A stretch of 64,000 nucleotides of DNA, taken from positions 2,666,001-2,730,000 of the forward strand of contig NC_091278.1 of NCBI RefSeq assembly GCF_042100115.1. The letters are read 5' to 3'. The position numbers and the translations under genes were made by a program. A model generated the notes under the pieces. It worked only from the letters and a program-made list of their open reading frames with translations, was not told the origin of the DNA and made no database searches. The stretch comes from Alternaria dauci (taxonomy: Eukaryota; Ascomycota; Dothideomycetes; Pleosporales; Pleosporaceae). This document shows positions 9,890 to 24,005 of the stretch, piece after piece; the first letter of the stretch is position 1; every line of letters begins with the position of its first letter.

Positions 9890-12800
9890 AAGTAAAACTA
9901 TACTACTTACTTTCTACCTATATATATATACTAATATAATAATATATATATAACTTTAAAGTATTAGAGCTTTATAATATATATCTTAGCCTCTACCTCT
10001 ATTCTACCTTTACCCCTACTAGTAAATCTAGATATTATATTATTTATACTTATTTACTTAAACCCTCTATTATTATTACTTTATACCTAAGTACCTCTAC
10101 TTATACCTCCTCTACTTTTATTTACTATAACTATATCTATATCTTATCCTAATTTAATACTATAGCTTAATAGTATATTTAGAAATATAATATCTTTACT
10201 ATTAGTTAACTCTATAGTAGCTAGTATAGGTAGTATAAGATATATACCTATACTATCTACACCTATAAGGTTTATACCTAGTAATATAAACTTATCTTAT
10301 AGTACTACTTCTATCTTTATATCTTAGCTAGATTAAGAAATATAAGAGTATAATAATAAGAGTAGTAGTAGTAAAGGTATTAAGTAAGGTATTAGTCTTA
10401 CTAAACTTAAATTAGTAGAGCGCCTTATATATAATATACTTTAAATACTACTGCTTATAAACTTAGAAGACTTAGTATTCCTAGAAACTTATACTCTAAT
10501 AAACTCTAAGAAGGTCTTAATTACTAAGTTTTATTATAAGATTTTAAAGATTTATCTTAAGATATATAATACTTATAACTATATATAGTTTAGGATAGAT
10601 ATTATTTACTATAAATATTTAGCTTATTTAAAAGATTATATAAACTACTCTAGTATAAATAAGTTTATACTACTTTTTAGTTAACTTAATAATATTAATC
10701 CTAGGCTTATACTACCTAAGTTACCTACTTTAATTTATATTAAGGAGATACTTCTTAAATATATCTATATCTTTATAGAGGTCTACTAGTATTATAGTCT
10801 TTAATATAAGTACTATAGCTATATATATAACTTTATAGTTAATACTATAAAGGTCTTTAGTTAATTACCTCTTCTTCTATCTTATCTTAATATTATTATT
10901 CTAAAACCTCTACCTTTAGTAGAGGATAATCCTAATATAGTTAATTAGTAATTTAAGAAAGACTATAAAGGCTAAAGAGTAGTTATTATATAGTAGATAT
11001 ACTTTCTAAAAGATAACTACTTTAGTTACTCTAATATTATTATTAATAAGTCTACGCTTAACGCTCTCCCTATTAATAATTATATTAATAACTAGCTTAT
11101 AACTATTATCTAAGATCCTACTACCTAAGTTAACTAAACTATATAATCTTCTTCTATATTACTAATAAGTAACTAATATAATATAATAGAAAGGTTTATA
11201 TAAGAGTATAATTTTAGTCCTATAAGTAGCTATAAGGCCTCTATATAAAATAAGGTTAATAAGGATAGAGATCTTCTACCTAAGGTTATAGTAATTCCTA
11301 ATATTATAATTAATATTAGTAAGTTTAAAGTACTATAAGAGTAAATATAGTCTAATACTTAGGATATATTTTTATTTATAGGACCTATCTAATATATACT
11401 AATATTAAAGTTTAATACTAAGGAAAAGTATTTATCTCTTACCTTCCTATCCTTATACCTAACTAGGTAAGTAGACTTTATATAGCCTTAACTATAAGAG
11501 ATTAGCTATACCTTATATATTAAGCTTATAATCTACTATTAGGATAGAAGGTTTACTTACTACTTATATTTTTAGTATACTATATTTAATACTTTAATAT
11601 ACTACTAGTTAAGGGATAAGATAAGCTTTTTTATAAAGTATTAAGCTAGTAGTAACTAAATATTATTAGAGGATATCTAAGTAGCCTTTAATAGTAATAA
11701 TAAAGGCTAGCACCTTATAGACTTTATTATCTACTAGTTAGTAATAGTTTATAGGACTAGAGCCTTCTAGAATACTAAAAGAAATAAATTAAAAGTAATA
11801 GTAAGTAACTAATACTAACTAATACTAACCTAATACTATTACTAATATATACTAATAGTATATAGGTCTACTAGTTAAAGGCTTTATATCTCTTTATTAT
11901 ACTCTCTACTATAGACTACTACTAGAATAACCTATTATACTTTATACCCTAATATAAAGAGTAGAAGATAGTAATATCTATAAAGTAAGCTTATCTAGTA
12001 TAAGACTATATATAAGATAATCTTTATATTATTACTTATTACTTCTATTAGTAGTTTAAGTTATTTAAGAAGTATATTATTATTCTTAAGTTTAAGGTTA
12101 CTAACTCTTAGGATTACTATAAGTAGTAGGCCTATAGTAGTACTTATAGTTATAGCCTTTACTATTATAATAGTATTCTTAACTTAGATAAAGAACTTAG
12201 TCTTAATAGTTCTATATTTAGTATTACCTATACTATAAGGTTCTAAAGGTACTATATTTTAATTATATACTTAGACCCTAATCTATAGTCCTTACTTAAT
12301 AAAGGGTTAGCCCTTATACTACTATTTAAGGAAATAAAGTTAATATTTAGAAAGTTATTATCTATCCTTACCTACTACTATAAGTACTTTTACCTTATAT
12401 TATACTATCTCTATAAAGATAAAACTACTAGTATAGAGGTTTACTACTTTAATATACCTTAGTTTATTTACTTAGAGCCTACTTTTAAATAACTACTAAC
12501 TAAATTATTTTTATACTTCTATACTATATATAATTATCCTTACCTTAATACTTATATATAACTATTACCCTTAGCTTAATAGGCTAATACTAATATTTAA
12601 GTTTATATAAGTATAGCTAAGGTTATATAGTATATAAGTATTTATACTATAAAAGATAAGGTCTAGTCTTAATCCTTTAAAGATATTACTCTCTAAGTCT
12701 TACCTTATATTAAGCTAAATTATTCTCTACTTTCCTTTATATTATATATTATAAATAAGTTAATTAGTAAGTAGGATTATAGCGCTTAGGAGGTTATATA

Positions 12801-15800
12801 TATACTATTTAGTTTACTATTAGTATATTACTCTTATACTATTATTAATATTAACTACTACTTAAAAGATACTTAGTTAACTTTATATACTATCTATAAA
12901 GGTAATATAAAGAATCTAGACCTAAACTTAGAGAATATACTAACTATTATATAATATATATCTCTTTATATAAAGTATAAAGGTTAGCTAAACTATATAA
13001 AAGATATATAATATTTAAATTTCTTACTATACTTTATATATATTAGTAAAGATTATAAGTATTAACTAAGAGTTAAGCCTTATATACTAAACTATATACT
13101 ATAGTATAATACTATTATAAATCTAGAAGAGTTTACTTAAGTAAAGTTAATATTATATTATTTATTTTAATATATCTAAGATATCTAGATCCTATATAGA
13201 TAGGTATTTAACTCTTATATAGCTATCTACTAGGCTTACTAAGAAGAATATAAATATAAGGAAAAAAACTTATATACTAATCTTAATCTTAGAGTTAAAG
13301 AAAAAAACCTTAATTTAAAGCTTATATAACCCCTAAATAAATCCTCTTTTAATAAACTAGTAAATAGGAGACTAAGCTTAGTAGAAGAATTAGTAGATAA
13401 GGATAAGATTAGTAAGTAACTTAGTAATAGAGTAAAGGACTAAGGTACTACTAAATATATAAACTCCTTTAGGCTAAATATAAAGAAAGACTACCTTATA
13501 GTAAGGCCTAATACTAAGCCTAATACTAGGCTTAATACTAAGCCTAATACTTAACCTAATACCTTAGCTAGTACCTTATAAGAGAAGTAGTATATACTAT
13601 ATAATTTAGTTATTAATTACTTTTAGGTTACTCTTAATAGCTACTTACTAGTATAGTTATTTATCTAGTTAGATAAGTAAGGGGGTACTAAGAAAATATA
13701 CTTAATTAAGTATATCTCTTATACTTTAGAGTACCTAGTATTATTAGTTAGGCTAGAGTCTCTTATTATATACTATACTCCTCTTAGTATTACTACCTTC
13801 CTTATCTCTAGGTATACTATTAATATACTCTTTTAAATACTTATAATATTTATATATAAGTAGTTAGATCTACTTAATACTACTAGGTAATAGTATATCT
13901 AAGTAGTATTTAAATATATTTACTACCTTATTATTAATAAGAAGTTAATAGTTAGTCTACCTATACTTAGCTTTATCTATAGCTATTATAGTTAGATTTA
14001 GCTAAGCTAAGTATATATCCCCTTTACTAGTCTTAATATTATTTTTTTAAGTAATTACTACTAGCTCCTACTTATTAGATATTAAGTACTATATAACTAC
14101 TCCTTAAGGAAAGATCTTATTAAAGTTTATATCTAATACTTATATTATATATTTAAGAGGACTATTATCTTAAACACTATTATATATTAATAGGGTATAG
14201 TATAAGCCTAGTTTTATAATACTTTATAGTAACTTTAACTTATCTATTCTAATTATAATAATTAAGTATTATTTATAATATAATATAGGGTTAATCTCTT
14301 ATATCTTAACTATACTTTATTCTAGGATACTATTTACTTATATAGCTACTATATTAATATATCCTATATTAACTATAAAAGTATACGCGATTATAGTAGT
14401 CTAGTATTAGTTATATTAGCCTAATATAACTAAGCTATATAGGCCTCTATATCTATAGATAAAGCTAGTAATCTACTAAACTAACTCCCTTTATATATTA
14501 GCGTAAGAGTTATATTAATAACTAATATCTAGACTAAATAAGGACTAGTTAATAGTACTACTAGTATTATTAATAATATTCTATAGGATACTAGTATAAT
14601 TATTTTATAATTTTTTATTTTCTATAAGTAGGGGGGTATTATTAAAATAAAACTTTAAAAAAGTAAAAAGTAGCTATCCCTCTACTTATTAGTTATAAAA
14701 GTTAATAAAAAAAAAGATAAAGTAATAATATAATTTAAACGCTAGACTAATTAGTATTTTAGGGTAGTAAAGCTCTAATATCTATATATAAAAACTAAAG
14801 TTAAAAAAATTTACTAAAGGTAACTAAAAAGATACCTATTAAACCTTAGTAGGCCTAATAGGGATTACTAGTATTAGCTAGTAATATAATTATAATATAT
14901 TATAAAGGGAGGAGGATATAGTATCTTTACTATAGTTAAGCTTATCTAGAATTTTATATATTTCTATAAAAGCTTAGCTACTTCTAACCTTTATACTAAT
15001 ACTAACTTTAAGTATCTTACTATATATAATTAAATTATACTATATATAAATATATATATTTCCTCTTTATCCTTATCTAGGAGGTCTTCTAGCCTAGCCT
15101 AAAAACCTTAGCTAGATAGGTACTAATTAATATATCTATAAGTATATAATATACTTACCTTATATATACTAAGAAGCTACTTAGAGTAGTCCTTAATAAG
15201 TTAGATAAGTAATTACTTAAGTTCTACTACCTTTTATAAACTAAGATAGTAGATAATATTAATATTATTAATACCTCTAATATTAGTAATATTAAAGTAG
15301 AGGAGATAGTAAAGAAGAGTAGAATATAGATACTAAAAGATATAGAGGAGGTTATCTATAAGGCCTTAATTAATAATACTAGTAGTAGTAAAGTCCTTAT
15401 AGTTAGCTATCTTACTATCTTAGTATTAGGAAAAGGATTAAGCTAAGAGACTAAGACCTAGCTATAATAGTAAATAAGTAATATTAGGAGGGTAATTAAT
15501 AATTAATATCTTAGGCTTAAGGAGAGGGAATTTAAATAAATACTATAGAGATAAGAGAATAAGGTATAGATTATATTAGTATTAATATTCCTCTAACTAA
15601 AGCTAATTATTAGATAATAGTAGCTATACTATAAGTAGCTAGTTAGTTATTCTTAAGAAGGGGTAGTAGAGGTAGTAGTAGTAGAGGCGATAGTAGTAGA
15701 GGTAGTAGTAGTTATAAAGGGTAGCTACGAAGGTTATAAAGGGTAGAAATAGTAGAGGATAGTAGAGGATAGTATATATATTAGAAGGTTACGTCTTATA

Positions 15801-16400
15801 GTCTCTAGTTTACGTAAAATACTATTATATATCTTTAGTATCTAGCGTTTATAATATACTATATATACTAGTAGTACTAAATACAGGCTTATATAAGCCT
15901 AGAGTTACCTAGTTAACACTTTATCTTAAAAAAAGTCTCTAAATATACTATAATAATAAAAAAAGTCTATAAAGGCTAAAGCTAAATATAATTTATAAAA
16001 AGAGATACTTAAGGCTATTCTTATTACTTTATTAGAATATACTAGTCTAAGCCTTTATATATATACTAATAGTTAGGCTATTATATCTATCTTTCTTATT
16101 TTATATAAGTTTTATTAAAATAAGATATCTTATTCTTAACTATAATTTTTATTATTATTTACTTAGACTATTATTATTTATAAGTCTTAAGGTATAAGTC
16201 TTAGCTAAGTAGTAGTATAGTATAAAAGAAACTTTATCTTAAGTTTACTATATATTACTATTTCTTAAGTTAAAAGTTTAGAGGGTTTAGTATTTAAGGA
16301 GCTTATATCCTTTAATTATTTATATAGAAAGGAGGGTAAGGTAGTATAGTAGTAGAAGAAGGATAAGGAGTAGTAGGCTAAAGAAATTATTTCTTTATAA
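9890..16400 (+). mobile_element. RIP-degraded Helitron (Rep/helicase gene), interrupted by an R1 copy
   Basis: Reading TAA/TAG as former CAA/CAG gives a near-continuous plus-strand polyprotein. About 10.5-11.2 kb matches the region before the Rep domain (like LPKLPTL.YIEEILL and LNALPINNYI). About 11.5-12.5 kb matches the Helitron-like N domain (FNTLIYYQL, TRAF, later QQAYSSTYSYS where families have EWQARGSPHVHG). About 13.6-14.6 kb is a Pif1-type helicase: Walker A GGTKKIYLIKYIS at about 13,680-13,718, a Walker B-like LIINKK, and LPLYISVRVILITN before the break at 14,610. After the R1 insertion the helicase C-terminus resumes (TIIIYKSQGISLS, LYITISQVKSLEGLVF) and ends near 16,390. A candidate intron lies at 11,801-11,858 (GTAAGT to TAG). 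Both Helitron termini are undetermined. Coding capacity is destroyed. Confidence 0.8.
14611..15984 (+). repeat. R1 repeat copy 1
   Basis: Starts with the T-rich end (ATTTTTTATTTTCTATAAG) and ends AAAGGCTAAAGCTAA, the two R1 borders. It splits the Helitron helicase gene. Flanks TATAATTATTTTATAA and TATAATTTATAA suggest an imperfect target duplication. Confidence 0.75.
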
Positions 16401-19400
16401 GAGATAAGCTTTTTTTAAGCTTATCCTCTATAGTAGGCCTAATACTAGCTATATTAATCCTTTATTATATCCCTTACGTCTACTAACTTATTATAGTAGT
16501 TCTAAATACTTTATATTTAGTCTTCTCCCTCTTTATTAGAGTTATCCTAAGATTCCTTTTAGAATTTATAGTCCCTAAAGTTAAGCTCTTCTTTAACTAT
16601 ATTAATATTTAATTCCTCTAGAATCTTAGTTAGTTTAACTTAATACTTAGCTAATACTTTACTTACTTAGCTTATCTATAATTTATTACTCTAGTATAGT
16701 TCTGTTATTTATATTAATTACTTCTTCTTCCTCTTCTAAGTTCTAGTTAGTATTAAGGCTAGACTCTACTTTAGCTTATAAATTATCTATCTTTTATTAA
16801 TAATTATTAGCCTATACCTTCTATATAAACTTACTAAGATTAGGCTTAGGCTTATCCTCTATTAGTATATTATTATCCTTATTATCTATTACCTATATAT
16901 TAGTTTATAGGCTAATACTTAGCTAATACTACTATACTTAAGCTATATCCTAGCTTAAATTCTAGTCTTAGTTACTCTAACTTAAACTAGTTATTTATAT
17001 TCTTAGGTAGCCCCCCTTTAGGCTCTCCTAATTCTAGTAGTATATATATAGCTTCTTTACTATTAATATACTTATATAGAAACTTCTTACTAGAGAATAC
17101 TTATTTATTAAATAGTAGAGGTAGGTAGTATAAGCTATACTAAGTAATAAGGTAAAGGTAGTTATTTTCTTAGAAGTATCTTTATATTTATATAGTAATA
17201 ACTATAGCTATAATAATCCTCTCCTAATATTAGAAAAGTAGTATAAATAGGGGGATTAGTAGGCTAGTATTATTATTAATTTTAATTAAAGGTATATAGC
17301 GTTTAATATAGTTCTAGTAGGCTTCCTTAATAAGGTTAACCTAATATTATTAGCTTTAGCTAATACTAGACTAATACTAGTATATCTAATATACTTTATT
17401 ATAGTAAGTAGGTAACTTAGTATATAAAGAGCTTTCTAATAAATATAAGTAGGCTTAAGGAGTATAAGTTAGTATAATTTATATTATAGTAAGTAGTTAT
17501 AAATATACTTTAAACTTAGCGCCTATTATCTACTTAATATATACTCTAAAGTCTATATTATATAGTATATTAATCTTAGTAGTAGTATTCTTAGCTATTT
17601 CTATCTAGAAATCTTTAATATATAACTAGTACTTAAGGTTATAGTCCTTATTATACTAGCTATTAACGTAGTTAAGGTATACTCTAGCCTTATACTTAGG
17701 TATAACTATTATATAGTATTAGTATAGGCTAATACCTACCTAATACTATACTTATACTTAGTATTATTTATATCTCTTTTTATAATTAGTTCTTACTCTA
17801 CTTTTATAAAGGTACTATTAGCTTCTATATAGACTACCCTTAATACTATATATATAATCTAATTAGGAGGTATTAGACTATCCTTTAGTTAGTAAATAGT
17901 TTATTATTTTATAAAGTACTTATTCTTCTCTTTCTATATAGTAGTATTTCTAGTTTATACCTTACCCTCTTAGCTTAAGTACTTATTCTAACTAAACTTA
18001 TAACCTCTTAGTAAGGCCTAATACTTACCTAATACTAATATACCTAATCTCTATAGTAATATTATTACTTTAGTAGTAGAAGCTATCTTTAAGATACTTT
18101 CTCTTAGTCTTATCTTTTTTTATATCTAAGGCGTTTTAGATAGTAGGCTTAAACTTTTTTAACTAAAATATTAATAAGGCCTAATTAATATAAGCCTATA
18201 TTAGTTAGGGTAGTATTATATACTTACCTTATTAGTAGTATTATTTAATAGGATCTCTATAAGCTTAATACTTATAGCCTTCTTATATTACTCTCTATTC
18301 TTAATAGTATATAGGTTTATAAAGTATATAGCCTTAGATAAATCTACTATAGTAAGTAGTTATAGTAGTATTAGTTTAGTATACTTAGTATTAGGCTCTA
18401 TAAGTCTATAGGGCGTAAGTAAGGTATAAGAGGTAAAGAGGGAGTAGAGGAGATATTATTAGTATAAGTAATATTAGTATAGACTTACTATATTTAAGGC
18501 CTACTTTTAATCTAGGATAAGTATTCTTAATTAGCTATAATCTTACTATTACTTATACTAGTAGGATTAGTAGTAAAGGTAAAGGTAAAAGTAAAGGTAA
18601 AGTTTAAATATATATTTCTTCTTCTATACTTTAATCCTCTTCTTTTTATATCCTCTTCCTTTTATATCTATCTATTATTACCTAATACTATACTAATACT
18701 CTTATTAGTATATTATCTTACTTTCTACTTACTTATATACTATATAGTACTTATAATATCTATTAGCTCTAATATATTAAGTTTACCTTTACTTTTACCT
18801 TTACTTTTACTTTTACCTTCTACTCTTACTTATTATAATAGTTACCTAAAAGCGTTTACTATTAATATAGTATTATTTACTCTTATATTTAACTTTTCTT
18901 TTACTTCCTATTTACCTCTTATACCTATAACCTAAGAACCCTAATTACTACTACTATAATAATAATAATACTACTACTACTTCTCTTAATATAGTTAACT
19001 ATACGTATTAGCTAGTATTAGTTAATATTAGTCTATATCTTATACTTACTTAAGGTTTAGTATTACTTATCCTTTACTTAATATAACTAACCCTAAGGGT
19101 ACTTAAGGTTATCCTACTATTACTTATAAAGCTCCTTACCTTATTATCTTAATAATAAGTATATATATTCTTAACTATTACCTCTTACCTATTAATCTAA
19201 GTACTTTACTTAGTTTACTTACTCTAAGTTCCTTAATAGTATAGCTACTTAGTATTACTCTAGATACTTTACTTACTACTACTCCTACTAGTAATACTAG
19301 TAGTAGTAGTTAGGATCTAACTTATATAGTTATTAATAGCTATATTTATAAGAGTACTAGTAAGACTTTATATATATAGCTTAGAGTTAAGATCTAATAT

Positions 19401-20126
19401 AACTTTAAGGTAGAATAAGTTCTAGTCTTCTATAGTAATATAATAGGACTTAGGAAAATTACTTAATAAGGTTAGTCTAATACTACCTAATACTAACTAA
19501 TACCTTACTTTACTAATAGTATTATATAGCCTATATAGTAGAGGAGATCTAGTACTATTAGTAATATTAAAGTTAAGTACTACTAAAGCTTATTATCCTA
19601 TATTATATTAAAGAGTTTATAGCTATAAAGATTAAGGCTCTATTCCTTAACTACCTAAATCTACTTAGTAAGATAAGTATATTTACCTTTACTACTATTT
19701 ATAAGGCTATTAAAGAAATATACCTTTAGCTCTAAGTTAGTATATATAGTTATAGTATTAGTTTAGTATTAGACTAACCTTCTTAGCTATAAAGGTTATA
19801 GTTAATTATTAAAGTACTATTATTACTACTCTTAAGGATATAGCTAATACCTTTAAAGTAGCTAAGTTACTAAGCGCCTACCTAAAGCTCTTAGAAAACT
19901 ATATCCTCTAATATACTTAGGTTATTATAAGGTATTATAAGTTTTTAAGTTTATAATATATAGTTCTTATAAGTATTTATACTATTTACTTTTAGTTTTA
20001 TAGTCTAGCTCTTAGTTAGTAATAAGAATAAAAAAGATATTTTATAGCTTTAAATAATTTAGCTTACTTTATATTACTATTTTATTTTTTTATAAAATAG
20101 AAGGTTTATACTTAGTATTAGTATTA
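16401..20126. other. RIP-degraded, unclassified
   Basis: AT-rich with no CA/TG. Fragments of open frame appear on both strands once RIP stops are ignored (a Glu-rich stretch on the minus strand near 16,730; a Ser/Leu-rich plus frame at 18.5-20.0 kb), but no domain was recognised. TAATACTA-type units recur often (16,440, 16,910, 17,370, 17,720, 18,020, 18,680, 19,480). Probably one or two further transposons. Confidence 0.4.
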
Positions 20127-20250
20127 TATAAGAGATTACTATACTTCTCTATACTTAGTCTATACTATAGTAAGATAAGATTAGGTAATAGTTTATAAGG
20201 TAGTATATAGAATAATTAAGTAAAAAAGAGTTATTATTATAACTAAGTTA
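20127..20250 (-). mobile_element. LTR fragment of the gypsy B family
   Basis: Contains TTACTATACTTCTCT and the following about 100 bp that also open the gypsy B LTRs at 30,230 and 47,253. Truncated, with no internal region attached. Confidence 0.7.
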
Positions 20251-20259
20251 GTAACACTA

Positions 20260-22620
20260 AACTAGTATACTACCTACGTATAATAATTACGTAATATCTT
20301 AACTATAATAATCCTAAAAGATATATACTAAAGCTAACTTATAGATTACTATCTCTAATATTAAAGTATAATATATATAAAGTATTAACTAAGCTATAAT
20401 AATATATAATATACCTAAAAGTATACTATTAACTATTATACTAGAAAGTATATATAATATAACTATAAAGTAAACTTAAAGCGCCTAATAAAACTAGAAG
20501 AGGAGGCTATAGTCTAGAGGGTTCTTAAGTAGTTTATATAAAGTCTTATACCCTTAAGGTCTATTATATAAAAAATAGTAAATAAACTCCTCTAATTATA
20601 TAGTAGTAACCCTATTAGTAAGAACTAAGTTAATAACTTTATTAAGTAAACTCCTAAGCTCTAAAAGTATTAGAGCTAACTATATAACTACTAGTATACT
20701 ACCTATAAGGATCCTATAGCTTTTAAGTACTAGTTTAACTTAATATAAGTAATAAAACTAAAATAGAGGATTATAGATAGAAATATCTATAACTTTAATA
20801 AGACTAGGTTAATAATAAGTAAGATTTTATTATAGATAGTAATTACTAGCTTAGAAGGATTAAGGAAAAAGAAGATAATCTAGCTAGGTAACTATAAGTA
20901 GATTACTATTATCTAAGGTATTAGGGCTATAGGTTACTTACTCTTACCTTTTATAATTTTTTATTTTATAATTTTTTATTTTCTATAAGTAGGGGGGTAT
21001 TATTAAAATAAAACTTTAAAAAAGTAAAAAGTAGCTATCCCTCTACTTATTAGTTATAAAAGTTAATAAAAAAAAAGATAAAGTAATAATATAATTTAAA
21101 CGCTAGACTAATTAGTATTTTAGGGTAGTAAAGCTCTAATATCTATATATAAAAACTAAAGTTAAAAAAATTTACTAAAGGTAACTAAAAAAGATACTTA
21201 TTAGAAACCTTAGTAAGGCTAATAGGGATTACTAGTATTAGCTAGTAATATAATTATAATATATTATAAAGGGAGGAGAATATAGTATCTTTACTTTAAT
21301 TAAGCTTACTTAGAATTTTATATATTTCTATAAAAGCCTAGCTACTTCTAACCTTTATACTAATACTAACTTATAAGCTTTAAGACTTCTTTTAAAACTT
21401 ACACTATATATAAACCTATATATATAATATATTTCCTTTATATTATCCTCTAGGAGGTCTTCTATTATAGCCTAAAAACCCTAACTAGACTAGTACTAAT
21501 TAATCTATCTATAAGTATATAATATACTAGCCTTATATATACCTAGGAGCTACTTAAGGGGGTCTATAATAAGTTAAATAAGTAATTACTAGAGTTCTAC
21601 TATATATTCTAAGATAGTAGAGTATCTAAGAGGGATTAGATTAATACCTATATTAGTAATATTATTATAGAAGAGACTATTAAGGAGAGGAGGATATAGA
21701 TATAATAGAAGGTTAGGGAGCTTAGGTATAAGGCTTAGCTTAATAGGCGCTATAGCTATAAGCTCCTTATATTTAGCTATATCTTTCTCCTTAACTAAGG
21801 GGGCTTTAGCTAGGAAACCTAGGCCTAGCTATATAGGTAAGTAGTTAATATTAAGAGGGTAATAAAGGATTAATATCCTAGGCTTAAAGAGAGGGAATTT
21901 AAATAAATATTATAAGGATAAGAGAATATAGTATAGATAGCGCTACTATTAATATTCCTTTAGTTAAAGTTAAAAGTATAGTAGTAACCCTAGGTAGTTA
22001 TTCTTAAGGAAAGAACTAGGTAGTAGTTATAAAGAGTAAAAATAGTAGTAGAGGATAGTATATAAGTTAGAAGGTTACGTCTTATAGTCTCTAGTCTATA
22101 TATAATAGTATTATATATCTTTAGTATCTAGCGTTTATAAGATATATAGATACTATATAATATATAGAAGATTAAGGCGTAGGCTATGCTTATTTAATAA
22201 AGGATATAAAACTATTATAGGTCCTCTATAAGCTTATTAGATAAAAAGATTAGGTAGCTAAGTAAAGGCGTATAGTAGATTATATATAATATAGTATTAT
22301 TATAGGAGGGATAGGTATATATATAAAATATAATTAATAAGCTTATAAAGTATTAGTTAAGAAAATATAAGTATATTTAGATAGAGGAGACCTTAATAGT
22401 AGAGGAAGTATAAGACTTAATTACTAAAAGGGTAGGTAAGAAGTATAATACTAGTAAAGGGCCTATAGGTAAGGTATATAGCGTAAGGTACTATAGATAT
22501 TATAGTAAAAAAGGATATAACTCCTATATCTATAAGGTAGAAATAGATAATACTAAGGATAGTAATAAGTCTAAAGAATAAATTAGTTTACTAACATTCT
22601 TAATAAGTATATTATATACT
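20260..22620 (+). mobile_element. P3: pogo-like transposase relic, interrupted and centrally deleted
   Basis: About 20,470-20,960 reads as a Fot1/pogo transposase: LTKLEEEAIVQRV-like HTH region, NNFIKR.PKL, YNYQ, then IYNFDKTGL (first Asp of the DDE triad) and GNYKQITIIQGI before an R1 copy interrupts. After R1, about 22,240-22,590 gives the usual tail: KGPIGKV, a Cys/His-type motif region (HYSKKGHNS, where families have CSxCGxxGHN) and an acidic end. The segment between (second and third catalytic acids) is missing, so a deletion accompanied or followed the R1 insertion. Termini not found. Confidence 0.65.
20971..22150 (+). repeat. R1 repeat copy 2 (right end divergent)
   Basis: T-rich start, partly duplicated (ATTTTTTATTTTATAATTTTTTATTTTCTATAAG). 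It follows the other R1 copies through the TTAGTATCTAGCGTTTATAA segment, then diverges about 200 bp before the usual end. It interrupts P3. Confidence 0.7.
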
Positions 22621-22917
22621 TTATAATATAACTAAACTAATATACTCTCTTTTTAGTATTAACCTTTTTACTCCTCTTTTATAGTCTACTTACCTTTTAG
22701 GTAAAAGTAATAATATTAATAGTAATAGTAATTCTTTTTTTAAATAAGTTTTATATTTAATAAATATAGTACTTAAGAAGTTAAGTTAGAATTTACTTTA
22801 CTTTAAGTATTCTAAGTATATAATAAAAGGTATTTAGTATAATTAAGATTAATTTACTTTTTAATAAAAATCTTATACTTATTTCTATAAAAAATATATC
22901 TTTATATTCTAGTAAGT

Positions 22918-24005
22918 TTTTTTTTTTTTTTGTTTTCTAAGCTTTCTCTTAACTATCTACTTAGGCTACTAGTAAGAAACTAAAGTAAATTAAAAACTTA
23001 ATTTATTAGTATAATAATTACTTTACTAGTAATACTATATATTTACTTAAAGAGCTTTAAATATTTAATTATAAGATTAACTATATTATTAATAATAGTA
23101 AAGCTATAACTTATACTACTTAAGTAAATAAGAGTTATAGTAAATAGGCTATATATATAGAAGAGAATTTTAAAATAGCTTTAAGTAGTATTATTTAATA
23201 AGTTAAGAGAAGGGAAGTAAGTATTTAAGAAGAGGCTTAAAATATTATAAAGCTTAAGATTATTATTATTTAAGTTAATTTAATCTTTAGTATACTAGTA
23301 CTTTATATTTATATTAGTATTAATATTAAGTATAGTCTATAATTCTAAGAATAGCTACTTAATACCCTTAATATAATTATATATTATAAAGTGTATAGTA
23401 TTAAAGAAAGTATTTCTTTTTAGTATATTAAAGTAGAAGTTAAGAAATAGAAATTTAAAGAATAGTTATTTAAATATTTCTATAGCCTTAAGTACTATTA
23501 TTATAAACCTAGAGTTAAGCTATAAACTATAGTTCTTAATTAAAAAAACTCCTCTTCTACTTTAACTCCTCTTCCCCTTACTATTACTATTATAATATAT
23601 AGGATATAGCTTAGCTAGAAGAGTACTAAGGTTTTAATATAATTACTTCTCTTATTATCTCTATAGATAAGGAACTTACTCTTAACTTATACTTTACGTG
23701 TAGGAAGACTAGTAAGAATTATTATTATTACTTCCTTAGTATACTATTAGAATATAAAGCTATCCCTTACTATTCTCTTCTAGTATAAAGTAAATACTAT
23801 TACTTATAACTACCCCTTATAACTATAACTTCTTAGAACTACTTAAAGTTTAAATCTTTAGTATTTACTTATTTATTATTAAACTATATATAGCTATATA
23901 TAATAAAAATAAGTATTTAAGAACTATACCTTTACTATAATTTACTATAGTATCTTTTCATAGTATTATACTTACGTTTATTACTAGTATACTTATTATT
24001 TAAAT
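22918..24005 (+). repeat. R2 repeat copy 1
   Basis: Begins with a run of T and GTTTTCTAAG, and ends ACTAGTATACTTATTATTTAAATA. The last about 550 bp recur inverted at 29,580-30,220 and direct at 48,540-48,841. No recognised protein. The T-rich start resembles R1's. Confidence 0.6.

Noticed and set aside
14611..15010. R1's first 400 bp as an LTR
   Set aside because: Initially read as an LTR because it recurs, but it is never paired around an internal region, and its flanking duplications are 14-16 bp rather than 5 bp.
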